From: Hippophae tibetana
Taxonomy: Eukaryota; Streptophyta; Magnoliopsida; Rosales; Elaeagnaceae
Length of the DNA stretch: 64,000 nt
Assembly (NCBI GenBank): GCA_037013495.1
Contig: CM072801.1
Coordinates: 70,417,816 to 70,481,815, forward strand
Direction of reading: 5' to 3'
A program made the translations under genes and the position numbers. The notes under the pieces are model-generated. The model worked only from the letters and a program-made list of their open reading frames with translations. It was not told the origin of the DNA and did not search any database. Of the stretch, positions 23,503 through 36,524 are shown piece after piece. How positions within the stretch are numbered: position 1 is the first letter of the stretch; every line of letters begins with the position of its first letter.

Positions 23503-26500
23503 AATTCGATATATCAATTGTTTTGTTATTTTTTAACAGTTAACAGTAACCCCTTTCCTGTTCTCTCCTCTTAAATTTTTTGGGAGAATAGAGAATTATT
23601 GATCACATAAATAAAGATCCCTTACTCGGCACAAATATCTCTCTTACAAATCTATTGAATAAAATCGAAAGTATGTGAAACACTAATTTGTGCCAAAAAC
23701 ATAAAACCCTCGATAAGTGATGTAAACGATGGAATTTGGCTACAGAAATCAGGTTCCCAAATGAGGACAAAACTAATCTTGTTAATCGATACGAGCTTCG
23801 ATGTGATATATTATAATAGTCGTTAAGATACTTGAGTCTAGAGTTATTGTCGATTAAAGTTGAAAATTCGATATATCAAATGTTTTGTTATTTTTTAACA
23901 AGGTAACAGTAACCCCTTTCCTGTTCTCTCCTCTTAAATTTTTTGGAAGAATAGAAATTTATTGATCACATAAATAAAGATCCCTTGTTCAGAACAAATA
24001 TCTCTTTTACATATCAATGGATTAAATCGAAAGTAAGTAAAACGGAAATGTGTGACAAAAACATAAACCCTCGATAAGTGATGTAAAGGATGGAATTTGG
24101 TTACAGAAATCAGGTTCTCTTGCGTGGCCAAATTAATCGTGTGATTCGATACGAGCTTTGATGTTATATATTATAATAGTATTTAAGATACCTCAGTCTA
24201 GAGTTATGGTCGATTAAAGTTGAAAATTCGATATATCAAATGTTTTCTTATTTTTGAACAAGTGAACAGTAACCACTTTCGTTTTCTCTTTTCTTAAATT
24301 ATTTAGGGAGAATAGAGAATTATTGATCACATAAACATAGATCCTTACTCGGCACAAATATCTCTCTTACAGATCTATTGAATAAAATCGAAAGTAAGTA
24401 AAACGGAAATTTGTGACAAAAACATAAACCCTCGATAAGTGATTTAAACGATGGAATTTGGTTACAGAAATCAGGTTCTCTTGCGTGGCCAAAATTAATC
24501 GTGTGAATCGATACGAGCTTCGATGTTATATATTATAATAGTCATTAAGATACCTCAGTCTAGAGTTATTGTTGATTAAAGTTGAAAATTCGATATATCA
24601 AATGTTTTGTTATTTTTTAACAAGGTAACAGTAACCCCTTTCCTGTTTTCTCCTCTTAAATTTTTTGGAAGAATAGAGAATTATTGATCACATAAATAAA
24701 GATCCCTTACTCGGCAACAATATCTCTCTTACAAATCTATTGAATAAAATCAAAAGTTTGTAAAACGGTAATTTGTGCCAAAAACAAAAAACCCTCGATA
24801 AGTGATGTAAACGATGGAATTTGGTTACAGAAATCAGGTTCCCAAATGAGGCCAAAACTAATCTTGTGAATCGATACGAGCTTCGATGTGATATATTATA
24901 ATAGTCGTTAAGATACTTCAGTCTAGAGTTATTGTCGATTAAAGTTGAAAATTCGATATATCAAATGTTTTGTTATTTTTTAACAAGTTAACAGTAACCC
25001 CTTTCCTGTTCTCTCCTCTTAAATTTTTTGGAAGAATAGAGATTTATTGATCACATAAATAAAGATCCCTTGTTCAGAACAAATATCTCTTTTACATATC
25101 AATGGATTAAATCGAAAGTAAGTAAAACGGAAATGTGTGACAAAAACATAAACCCTCGGTAAGTGATGTAAACGATGGAATTTGGTTACAGAAATCAGGT
25201 TCTCTTGCGTGGCCAAAATTAATCGTGTGAATCGATACGAGCTTCGATGTTATATATTATAATAGTCGTTAAGATACCTCAGTCTAGAGTTATTGTCGAT
25301 TAATGTTGAAAATTCGATATATCAATTGTTTTGTTATTTTTTAACAGTTAACAGTAACCCCTTTCCTGTTCTCTCCTCTTAAATTTTTTGGGAGAATAGA
25401 GAATTATTGATCACATAAATAAAGATCCCTTACTCGGCACAAATATCTCTCTTACAAATCTATTGAATAAAATCGAAAGTATGTGAAACACTAATTTGTG
25501 CCAAAAACATAAAACCCTCGATAAGTGATGAAAACGATGGAATTTGGCTACAGAAATCAGGTTCCCAAATGAGGATAAAACTAATCTTGTGAATCGATAC
25601 GAGCTTCGATGTGATATATTATAATAGTCGTTAAGATACTTCAGTCTAGAGTTATTGTCGATTAAAGTTGAAAATTCGATATATCAAATGTTTTGTTATT
25701 TTTTAACAAGTTAACAGTAACCCCTTTCCTGTTCTCTCCTCTTAAATTTTTTGGAAGAATAGAGATTTATTGATCACATAAATAAAAGATTCCTTGTTCA
25801 GAACAAATATCTCTTTTACATATCAATGGATTAAATCGAAAGTAAGTAAAACGGAAATGTGTGACAAAAACATAAACCCTCGATAAGTGATGTAAACGAT
25901 GGAATTTGGTTACAGAAATCAGGTTCTCTTGCGTGGCCAAAATTAATCGTGTGAATCGATACGAGCTTCGATGTTATATATTATAATATTCGTTAAGATA
26001 CCTCAGTCTAGAGTTATCGTCGATTAAAGTTGAAAATTCGATTAATCAAATGTTTTGTTATTTTTTAACAAGGTAACAGTAACCCCTTTCCTGTTCTCTC
26101 CTCTTAAATTTTTTGGAAGAATAGAGAATTATTGATCACATAAATAAAGATCCCTTACTCGGCACAAATATCTCTCTTACATATCTATTGAATAAAATCG
26201 AAAGTATGTAAAATGGGAATTTGTGATAAAAACATAAACCCTCGATAAGTGATGTAAACGATGGAATTTGGTTACAGAAATCAGGTTCTCTTGCGTGGCC
26301 AAAATTAATCGTGTGAATCGATACGAGCTTCGATGTTATATATTATAATAGTCGTTAAGATACCTCAGTCTAGAGTTATCGTCGATTAAAGTTGAAAATT
26401 CGATATATCAAATGTTTTCTTATTTTTTAACAAGGTAACAATAACCCCTTTCCTGTTCTCTCCTCTTAAATTTTTTGGAAGAATAGAGATTTATTAATCA

Positions 26501-27270
26501 CATAAATAAAGATCACTTGTTCAGCCCAAATATCTCTTTTACATATCTATTGAATAAAATCGAATGTAAGTAAAACGGAAATGTGTGACAAAAACAAAAA
26601 CCCTCGATAAGTGATGTAAACGATGGAATTTGGTTACAGAAATCAGGTTCTCTTGCGTGGCCAAAATTAATCGTGTGAATCGATACGAGCTTCGATGTTA
26701 TATATTATAATAGTCATTAAGATACCTCAGTCTAGAGTTATTGTCGATTAAAGTTGAAAATTCGATATATCAAATGTTTTGTTATTTTTTAACAAGGTAA
26801 CAGTAACCCCTTTCCTGTTTTCTCCTCTTAATTTTTTTGGAAGAATAGAGAATTATTGATCACATAAATAAAGATCCCTTACTCGGCAACAATATCTCTC
26901 TTACAAATCTATTGAATAAAATCAAAAGTTTGTAAAATGGTAATTTGTGCCAAAAACAAAAAACCCTCGATAAGTGATGTAAACGATGGAATTTGGTTAC
27001 AGAAATCAGGTTACCAAAGGAGGCCAAAACTAATCTTGTGAATCGATACGAGCTTCGATGTGATATATTATAATAGTCGTTAAGATACTTCAGTCTAGGG
27101 TTATTGTCGATTAAAGTTGAAAATTCGATATATCAAATGTTTTATTATTTTTTAACAAGATAACAGTAACCCCTTTCCTGTTCTCTCCTCTTAAATTTTT
27201 TGGAAGAATAGAGATTTATTGATCACATAAATAAAGATCCCTTGTTCAGAACAAATATGTCTTTTACATA
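21960..27270 (+). repeat. Long duplication, left copy (partner at 42940-48253)
   Basis: This stretch matches 42940-48253 monomer by monomer. Paired starts are 22417/43397, 22779/43759, 23142/44122, 23503/44483, 23865/44845, 24225/45206, 24587/45568, 24950/45931, 25311/46292, 25673/46654, 26035/47016, 26397/47378, 26759/47740 and 27122/48103. The offset is 20,980 and becomes 20,981 after a single lost base near 24131. Rare shared marks include 'gatttaaacg', 'gatgaaaacgatgg', 'gaggataaaac' and 'ataatattcg'. Scattered single differences, such as 'gatcacttg' at about 26511 and 'ggttaccaaagg' at about 27010, suggest roughly 99% identity by eye. Confidence 0.88.
23503..27121 (+). repeat. Ten single-copy-order monomers (i j k l m n c' o p q)
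   Basis: Monomers start at 23503, 23865, 24225, 24587, 24950, 25311, 25673, 26035, 26397 and 26759. No short-period HOR is visible; each monomer differs from its neighbours. The first five (i to m) are also part of the 13-monomer HOR. The next five (n, c', o, p, q; 25311-27121, 1811 bp) are absent from that HOR. Marks: o has the head 'aattcgattaatc' and 'aaaatgggaatttg'; p has 'aacaataacccc', 'ttattaatcac' and 'gttcagccc'; q has 'aaaatggtaatttg' and 'caaaggaggcc'. Confidence 0.88.
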
Positions 27271-30200
27271 TCAATGGATTAAATCGAAAGTAAGTAAAAT
27301 GGAAATGTGTGACAAAAACATAAACCCTCGGTAAGTGATGTAAACGATGGAATTTGGTTACAGAAATCAGGTTCTCTTGCGTGGCCAAAATTAATCGTGT
27401 GAATCGATACGAGCTTCGATGTTATATATTATAATAGTCGTTAAGATACCTCAGTCTAGAGTTATTGTCGATTAAAGTTGAAAATTCGATATATCAATTG
27501 TTTTGTTATTTTTTAACAGTTAACAGTAAACCCCTTTCCTGTTCTCTCCTCTTAAATTTTTTGGGAGAATAGAGAATTATTGATCACATAAATAAAGATC
27601 CCTTACTCGGCACAAATATCTCTCTTACAAATCTATTGAATAAAATCGAAAGTATGTGAAACACTAATTTGTGCCAAAAACATAAAACCCTCGATAAGTG
27701 ATGTGAACGATGGAATTTGGCTACAGAAATCAGGTTCCCAAATGAGGCCAAAACTAATCTTGTGAATCGATACGAGCTTCGATGTGATATATTATAATAG
27801 TCGTTAAGATACTTCAGTCTAGAGTTATTGTCGATTAAATTTGAAAATTCGATATATCAAATGTTTTGTTATTTTTTAACAAGTTAACAGTAACCCCTTT
27901 CCTGTTCTCTCCTCTTAAATTTTTTGGAAGAATAGAGATTTATTGATCACATAAATAAAAGATCCCTTGTTCAGAACAAATATCTCTTTTACATATCAAT
28001 GGATTAAATCGAAAGTAAGTAAAACGAAAATGTGTGACAAAAACATAAACCCTCGATAAGTGATGTAAACGATGGAATTTGGTTACAAAAATCAGGTTCT
28101 CTTGCGTGGCCAAAATTAATCGTGTGAATCGATACGAGCTTCGATGTTATATATTATAATAGTCGTTAAGATACCTCAGTCTAGAGTTATTGTCGATTAA
28201 AGTTGAAAATTCGATATATCAATTGTTTTGTTATTTTTTAACAGTTAACAGTAACCCCTTTCCTGTTCTCTCCTCTTAAATTTTTTGGAAGAATAGAGAT
28301 TTATTGATCACATAAATAAAGATCCCTTGTTCAGAACAAATATCTCTTTTACATATCAATGGATTAAATCGAAAGTAAGTAAAACGAAAATGTGTGACAA
28401 AAACATAAACCCTCGATAAGTGATGTAAACGATGGAATTTGGTTACAGAAATCAGGTTCTCTTGCGTGGCCAAAACTAATCTTGTGAATCGATACGAGCT
28501 TCGATGTGATATATTATAATAGTCGTTAAGATACTTCAGTCTAGAGTTATTGTCGATTAAAGTTGAAAATTCGATATATCAAATGTTTTGTTATTTTTTA
28601 ACAAGTTAACAGTAACCCCTTTACTGTTCTCTCCTCTTAAATATTTTCGAAGAATAGAGATTTATTGATCACATAAATAAAGATCCCTTGTTCAGAACAA
28701 ATATCTCTTTTACATAACAATGGATTAAATCGAAAGTAAGTAAAACGGAAATGTGTGACAAAAACATAAACCCTCGGTAAGTGATGTAAACGATGGAATT
28801 TGGTTACAGAAATCAGGTTCTCTTGCGTGGCCAAAATTAATCGTGTGAATCGATACGAGCTTCGATGTTATATATTATAATAGTCGTTAAGATACCTCAG
28901 TCTAGAGTTATTGTCGATTAATGTTGAAAATTCGATATATCAATTGTTTTGTTATTTTTGAACAAGTGAACAGTAACCACTTTCGTTTTCTCTTTTCTTA
29001 AATTATTTAGGGAGAATAGAGAATTATTGATCACATAAATATAGATCATTACTCGGCACAAATATCTCTCTTACAGATCTATTGAATAAAATCGAAAGTA
29101 AGTAAAACGGAAATTTGTGACAAAAACATAAACCCTCGATAAGTGATGTAAACGATGGAATTTGGTTACAGAAATCAGGTTCTCTTGCGTGGCCAAAATT
29201 AATCGTGTGAATCGATACGAGCTTCGATGTTATATATTATAATAGTCATTAAGATACCTCAGTCTAGAGTTATTGTCGATTAAAGTAGAAAATTCGATAT
29301 ATCAAATGTTTTGTTATTTTTTAACAAGGTAACAGTAACCCCTTTCCTGTTTTCTCCTCTTAAATTTTTTGGAAGAATAGAGAATTATTGATCACATAAA
29401 TAAAGATCCCTTACTCGGCAACAATATCTCTCTTACAAATCTATTGAATAAAATCAAAAGTTTGTAAAACGGTAATTTGTGCCAAAAACAAAAAACCCTC
29501 GATAAGTGATGTAAACGATGGAATTTGGTTACAGAAATCAGGTTCCCAAATGAGGCCAAAACTAATCTTGTGAATCGATACGAGCTTCGATGTGATATAT
29601 TATAATAGTCGTTAAGATACTTCAGTCTAGAGTTATTGTCGATTAAAGTTGAAAATTCGATATATCAAATGTTTTGTTATTTTTTAACAAGTTAACAGTA
29701 ACCCCTTTCCTGTTCTCTCCTCTTAAATTTTTTCGAAGAATAGAGATTTATTGATCACATAAATAAAGATCCCTTGTTCAGAACAAATATCTCTTTTACA
29801 TATCAATGGATTAAATCGAAAGTAAGTAAAACGGAAATGTGTGACAAAAACATAAACCCTCGGTAAGTGATGTAAACGATGGAATTTGGTTACAGAAATC
29901 AGGTTCTCTTGCGTGGCCAAAATTAATCGTGTGAATCGATACGAGCTTCGATGTTATATATTATAATAGTCGTTAAGATACCTCAGTCTAGAGTTATTGT
30001 CGATTAATGTTGAAAATTCGATATATCAATTGTTTTGTTATTTTTTAACAGTTAACAGTAACACCTTTCCTGTTCTCTCCTCTTAAATTTTTTGGGAGAA
30101 TAGAGAATTATTGATCACATAAATAAAGATCCCTTACTCGGCACAAATATCTCTCTTACAAATCTATTGAATAAAATCGAAAGTATGTGAAACACTAATT

Positions 30201-31823
30201 TGTGCCAAAAACATAAAACCCTCGATAAGTGATGTAAACGATGGAATTTGGCTACAGAAATCAGGTTCCCAAATGAGGACAAAACTAATCTTGTTAATCG
30301 ATACGAGCTTCGATGTGATATATTATAATAGTCGTTAAGATACTTGAGTCTAGAGTTATTGTCGATTAAAGTTGAAAATTCGATATATCAAATGTTTTGT
30401 TATTTTTTAACAAGGTAACAGTAACCCCTTTCCTGTTCTCTCCTCTTAAATTTTTTGGAAGAATAGAAATTTATTGATCACATAAATAAAGATCCCTTGT
30501 TCAGAACAAATATCTCTTTTACATATCAATGGATTAAATCGAAAGTAAGTAAAACGGAAATGTGTGACAAAAACATAAACCCTCGATAAGTGATGTAAAG
30601 GATGGAATTTGGTTACAGAAATCAGGTTCTCTTGCGTGGCCAAAATTAATCGTGTGATTCGATACGAGCTTTGATGTTATATATTATAATAGTATTTAAG
30701 ATACCTCAGTCTAGAGTTATGGTCTATTAAAGTTGAAAATTCGATATATCAAATGTTTTCTTATTTTTGAACAAGTGAACAGTAACCCCTTTCGTTTTCT
30801 CTTTTCTTAAATTATTGAGGGAGAATAGAGAATTATTGATCACATAAACATAGATCCTTACTCGGCACAAATAGCTCTCTTACAGATCTATTGAATAAAA
30901 TCGAATGTAAGTAAAACGGAAATGTGTGACAAAAACATAAACCCTCGATAAGTGATGTAAACGATGCAATTTGGTTACGGAAATCAGGTTCTCTTGCGTG
31001 GCCAAAATTAATCATGTGAATCGATACGAGCTTCGATGTTATATATTATAATAGTCATTAAGATACCTCAGTCTAGAGTTATTGTCGATTAAAGTTGAAA
31101 ATTCGATATATCAAATGTTTTGTTATTTTTTAACAAGGTAACAGTAACCCCTTTCCTGTTTTCTCCTCTTAAATTTTTTGGAAGAATAGAGAATTATTGA
31201 TCACATAAATAAAGATCCCTTACTCGGAAACAATATCTCTCTTACAAATCTATTGAATAAAATCAAAAGTTTGTAAAACGGTAATTTGTGCCAAAAACAA
31301 AAAACCCTCGATAAGTGATGTAAACGATGGAATTTGGTTACAGAAATCAGGTTCCCAAATGAGGCCAAAACTAATCTTGTGAATCGATACGAGCTTCGAT
31401 GTGATATATTATAATAGTCGTTAAGATACTTCAGTCTAGAGTTATTGTCGATTAAAGTTGAAAATTCGATATATCAAATGTTTTGTTATTTTTTAACAAG
31501 TTAACAGTAACCCCTTTCCTGTTCTCTCCTCTTAAATTTTTTGGAAGAATAGAGATTTATTGATCACATAAATAAAGATCCCTTGTTCAGAACAAATATC
31601 TCTTTTACATATCAATGGATTAAATCGAAAGTAAGTAAAACGGAAATGTGTGACAAAAACATAAACCCTCGGTAAGTGATGTAAACGATGGAATTTGGTT
31701 ACAGAAATCAGGTTCTCTTGCGTGGCCAAAATTAATCGTGTGAATCGATACGAGCTTCGATGTTATATATTATAATAGTCGTTAAGATACCTCAGTCTAG
31801 AGTTATTGTCGATTAATGTTGAA
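27122..31823 (+). repeat. Thirteen-monomer HOR, copy 1
   Basis: Monomers (types a b c d e f g h i j k l m) start at 27122, 27483, 27846, 28208, 28568, 28929, 29291, 29654, 30015, 30377, 30738, 31100 and 31463. Strict 4701-bp periodicity begins near 27145, inside the first monomer. Marks: a has 'ttttattatttt' and 'aatatgtctttt'; b has 'cagtaaacccc' and 'gatgtgaacg'; c has 'aaagatccc' and 'ggttacaaaaatc'; e has 'tttactgttc' and 'aatattttcg'; i has 'gaggacaaaac' and 'cttgttaatcg'; k has 'attgagggag' and 'aatagctct'. A private base is 'aacacctttcc' at about 30060. Confidence 0.94.
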
Positions 31824-34800
31824 AATTCGATATATCAATTGTTTTATTATTTTTTAACAGTTAACAGTAACCCCTTTCCTGTTCTCTCCTCTTAAATTTT
31901 TTGGAAGAATAGAGATTTATTGATCACATAAATAAAGATCCCTTGTTCAGAACAAATATGTCTTTTACATATCAATGGATTAAATCGAAAGTAAGTAAAA
32001 TGGAAATGTGTGACAAAAACATAAACCCTCGGTAAGTGATGTAAACGATGGAATTTGGTTACAGAAATCAGGTTCTCTTGCGTGGCCAAAATTAATCGTG
32101 TGAATCGATACGAGCTTCGATGTTATATATTATAATAGTCGTTAAGATACCTCAGTCTAGAGTTATTGTCGATTAAAGTTGAAAATTCGATATATCAATT
32201 GTTTTGTTATTTTTTAACAGTTAACAGTAAACCCCTTTCCTGTTCTCTCCTCTTAAATTTTTTGGGAGAATAGAGAATTATTGATCACATAAATAAAGAT
32301 CCCTTACTCGGCACAAATATCTCTCTTACAAATCTATTGAATAAAATCGAAAGTATGTGAAACACTAATTTGTGCCAAAAACATAAAACCCTCGATAAGT
32401 GATGTGAACGATGGAATTTGGCTACAGAAATCAGGTTCCCAAATGAGGCCAAAACTAATCTTGTGAATCGATACGAGCTTCGATGTGATATATTATAATA
32501 GTCGTTAAGATACTTCAGTCTAGAGTTATTGTCGATTAAATTTGAAAATTCGATATATCAAATGTTTTGTTATTTTTTAACAAGTTAACAGTAACCCCTT
32601 TCCTGTTCTCTCCTCTTAAATTTTTTGGAAGAATAGAGATTTATTGATCACATAAATAAAAGATCCCTTGTTCAGAACAAATATCTCTTTTACATATCAA
32701 TGGATTAAATCGAAAGTAAGTAAAACGAAAATGTGTGACAAAAACATAAACCCTCGATAAGTGATGTAAACGATGGAATTTGGTTACAAAAATCAGGTTC
32801 TCTTGCGTGGCCAAAATTAATCGTGTGAATCGATACGAGCTTCGATGTTATATATTATAATAGTCGTTAAGATACCTCAGTCTAGAGTTATTGTCGATTA
32901 AAGTTGAAAATTCGATATATCAATTGTTTTGTTATTTTTTAACAGTTAACAGTAACCCCTTTCCTGTTCTCTCCTCTTAAATTTTTTGGAAGAATAGAGA
33001 TTTATTGATCACATAAATAAAGATCCCTTGTTCAGAACAAATATCTCTTTTACATATCAATGGATTAAATCGAAAGTAAGTAAAACGAAAATGTGTGACA
33101 AAAACATAAACCCTCGATAAGTGATGTAAACGATGGAATTTGGTTACAGAAATCAGGTTCTCTTGCGTGGCCAAAACTAATCTTGTGAATCGATACGAGC
33201 TTCGATGTGATATATTATAATAGTCGTTAAGATACTTCAGTCTAGAGTTATTGTCGATTAAAGTTGAAAATTCGATATATCAAATGTTTTGTTATTTTTT
33301 AACAAGTTAACAGTAACCCCTTTACTGTTCTCTCCTCTTAAATATTTTCGAAGAATAGAGATTTATTGATCACATAAATAAAGATCCCTTGTTCAGAACA
33401 AATATCTCTTTTACATAACAATGGATTAAATCGAAAGTAAGTAAAACGGAAATGTGTGACAAAAACATAAACCCTCGGTAAGTGATGTAAACGATGGAAT
33501 TTGGTTACAGAAATCAGGTTCTCTTGCGTGGCCAAAATTAATCGTGTGAATCGATACGAGCTTCGATGTTATATATTATAATAGTCGTTAAGATACCTCA
33601 GTCTAGAGTTATTGTCGATTAATGTTGAAAATTCGATATATCAATTGTTTTGTTATTTTTGAACAAGTGAACAGTAACCACTTTCGTTTTCTCTTTTCTT
33701 AAATTATTTAGGGAGAATAGAGAATTATTGATCACATAAATATAGATCATTACTCGGCACAAATATCTCTCTTACAGATCTATTGAATAAAATCGAAAGT
33801 AAGTAAAACGGAAATTTGTGACAAAAACATAAACCCTCGATAAGTGATGTAAACGATGGAATTTGGTTACAGAAATCAGGTTCTCTTGCGTGGCCAAAAT
33901 TAATCGTGTGAATCGATACGAGCTTCGATGTTATATATTATAATAGTCATTAAGATACCTCAGTCTAGAGTTATTGTCGATTAAAGTAGAAAATTCGATA
34001 TATCAAATGTTTTGTTATTTTTTAACAAGGTAACAGTAACCCCTTTCCTGTTTTCTCCTCTTAAATTTTTTGGAAGAATAGAGAATTATTGATCACATAA
34101 ATAAAGATCCCTTACTCGGCAACAATATCTCTCTTACAAATCTATTGAATAAAATCAAAAGTTTGTAAAACGGTAATTTGTGCCAAAAACAAAAAACCCT
34201 CGATAAGTGATGTAAACGATGGAATTTGGTTACAGAAATCAGGTTCCCAAATGAGGCCAAAACTAATCTTGTGAATCGATACGAGCTTCGATGTGATATA
34301 TTATAATAGTCGTTAAGATACTTCAGTCTAGAGTTATTGTCGATTAAAGTTGAAAATTCGATATATCAAATGTTTTGTTATTTTTTAACAAGTTAACAGT
34401 AACCCCTTTCCTGTTCTCTCCTCTTAAATTTTTTCGAAGAATAGAGATTTATTGATCACATAAATAAAGATCCCTTGTTCAGAACAAATATCTCTTTTAC
34501 ATATCAATGGATTAAATCGAAAGTAAGTAAAACGGAAATGTGTGACAAAAACATAAACCCTCGGTAAGTGATGTAAACGATGGAATTTGGTTACAGAAAT
34601 CAGGTTCTCTTGCGTGGCCAAAATTAATCGTGTGAATCGATACGAGCTTCGATGTTATATATTATAATAGTCGTTAAGATACCTCAGTCTAGAGTTATTG
34701 TCGATTAATGTTGAAAATTCGATATATCAATTGTTTTGTTATTTTTTAACAGTTAACAGTAACCCCTTTCCTGTTCTCTCCTCTTAAATTTTTTGGGAGA

Positions 34801-36524
34801 ATAGAGAATTATTGATCACATAAATAAAGATCCCTTACTCGGCACAAATATCTCTCTTACAAATCTATTGAATAAAATCGAAAGTATGTGAAACACTAAT
34901 TTGTGCCAAAAACATAAAACCCTCGATAAGTGATGTAAACGATGGAATTTGGCTACAGAAATCAGGTTCCCAAATGAGGACAAAACTAATCTTGTTAATC
35001 GATACGAGCTTCGATGTGATATATTATAATAGTCGTTAAGATACTTGAGTCTAGAGTTATTGTCGATTAAAGTTGAAAATTCGATATATCAAATGTTTTG
35101 TTATTTTTTAACAAGGTAACAGTAACCCCTTTCCTGTTCTCTCCTCTTAAATTTTTTGGAAGAATAGAAATTTATTGATCACATAAATAAAGATCCCTTG
35201 TTCAGAACAAATATCTCTTTTACATATCAATGGATTAAATCGAAAGTAAGTAAAACGGAAATGTGTGACAAAAACATAAACCCTCGATAAGTGATGTAAA
35301 GGATGGAATTTGGTTACAGAAATCAGGTTCTCTTGCGTGGCCAAAATTAATCGTGTGATTCGATACGAGCTTTGATGTTATATATTATAATAGTATTTAA
35401 GATACCTCAGTCTAGAGTTATGGTCTATTAAAGTTGAAAATTCGATATATCAAATGTTTTCTTATTTTTGAACAAGTGAACAGTAACCCCTTTCGTTTTC
35501 TCTTTTCTTAAATTATTGAGGGAGAATAGAGAATTATTGATCACATAAACATAGATCCTTACTCGGCACAAATAGCTCTCTTACAGATCTATTGAATAAA
35601 ATCGAATGTAAGTAAAACGGAAATGTGTGACAAAAACATAAACCCTCGATAAGTGATGTAAACGATGCAATTTGGTTACGGAAATCAGGTTCTCTTGCGT
35701 GGCCAAAATTAATCATGTGAATCGATACGAGCTTCGATGTTATATATTATAATAGTCATTAAGATACCTCAGTCTAGAGTTATTGTCGATTAAAGTTGAA
35801 AATTCGATATATCAAATGTTTTGTTATTTTTTAACAAGGTAACAGTAACCCCTTTCCTGTTTTCTCCTCTTAAATTTTTTGGAAGAATAGAGAATTATTG
35901 ATCACATAAATAAAGATCCCTTACTCGGAAACAATATCTCTCTTACAAATCTATTGAATAAAATCAAAAGTTTGTAAAACGGTAATTTGTGCCAAAAACA
36001 AAAAACCCTCGATAAGTGATGTAAACGATGGAATTTGGTTACAGAAATCAGGTTCCCAAATGAGGCCAAAACTAATCTTGTGAATCGATACGAGCTTCGA
36101 TGTGATATATTATAATAGTCGTTAAGATACTTCAGTCTAGAGTTATTGTCGATTAAAGTTGAAAATTCGATATATCAAATGTTTTGTTATTTTTTAACAA
36201 GTTAACAGTAACCCCTTTCCTGTTCTCTCCTCTTAAATTTTTTGGAAGAATAGAGATTTATTGATCACATAAATAAAGATCCCTTGTTCAGAACAAATAT
36301 CTCTTTTACATATCAATGGATTAAATCGAAAGTAAGTAAAACGGAAATGTGTGACAAAAACATAAACCCTCGGTAAGTGATGTAAACGATGGAATTTGGT
36401 TACAGAAATCAGGTTCTCTTGCGTGGCCAAAATTAATCGTGTGAATCGATACGAGCTTCGATGTTATATATTATAATAGTCGTTAAGATACCTCAGTCTA
36501 GAGTTATTGTCGATTAATGTTGAA
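31824..36524 (+). repeat. Thirteen-monomer HOR, copy 2 (4701 bp)
   Basis: Monomers start at 31824, 32184, 32547, 32909, 33269, 33630, 33992, 34355, 34716, 35078, 35439, 35801 and 36164. All are offset by 4701 bp from copy 1 except the first, which is one base shorter because its head reads 'aacagttaac' instead of 'aacaagataac'. That first monomer is a hybrid: it starts like type n ('caattg', 'cagttaac') and continues as type a ('ggaagaatagagattt', 'aatatgtctttt'). Confidence 0.95.

Noticed and set aside
30833..31015. Minus-strand 60-codon frame with a true ATG (also at 35534-35716)
   Set aside because: The ATG comes from one base change ('atcatgtga') within the repeat and the frame is shared with other monomers that lack it. 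The two copies are just HOR copies.
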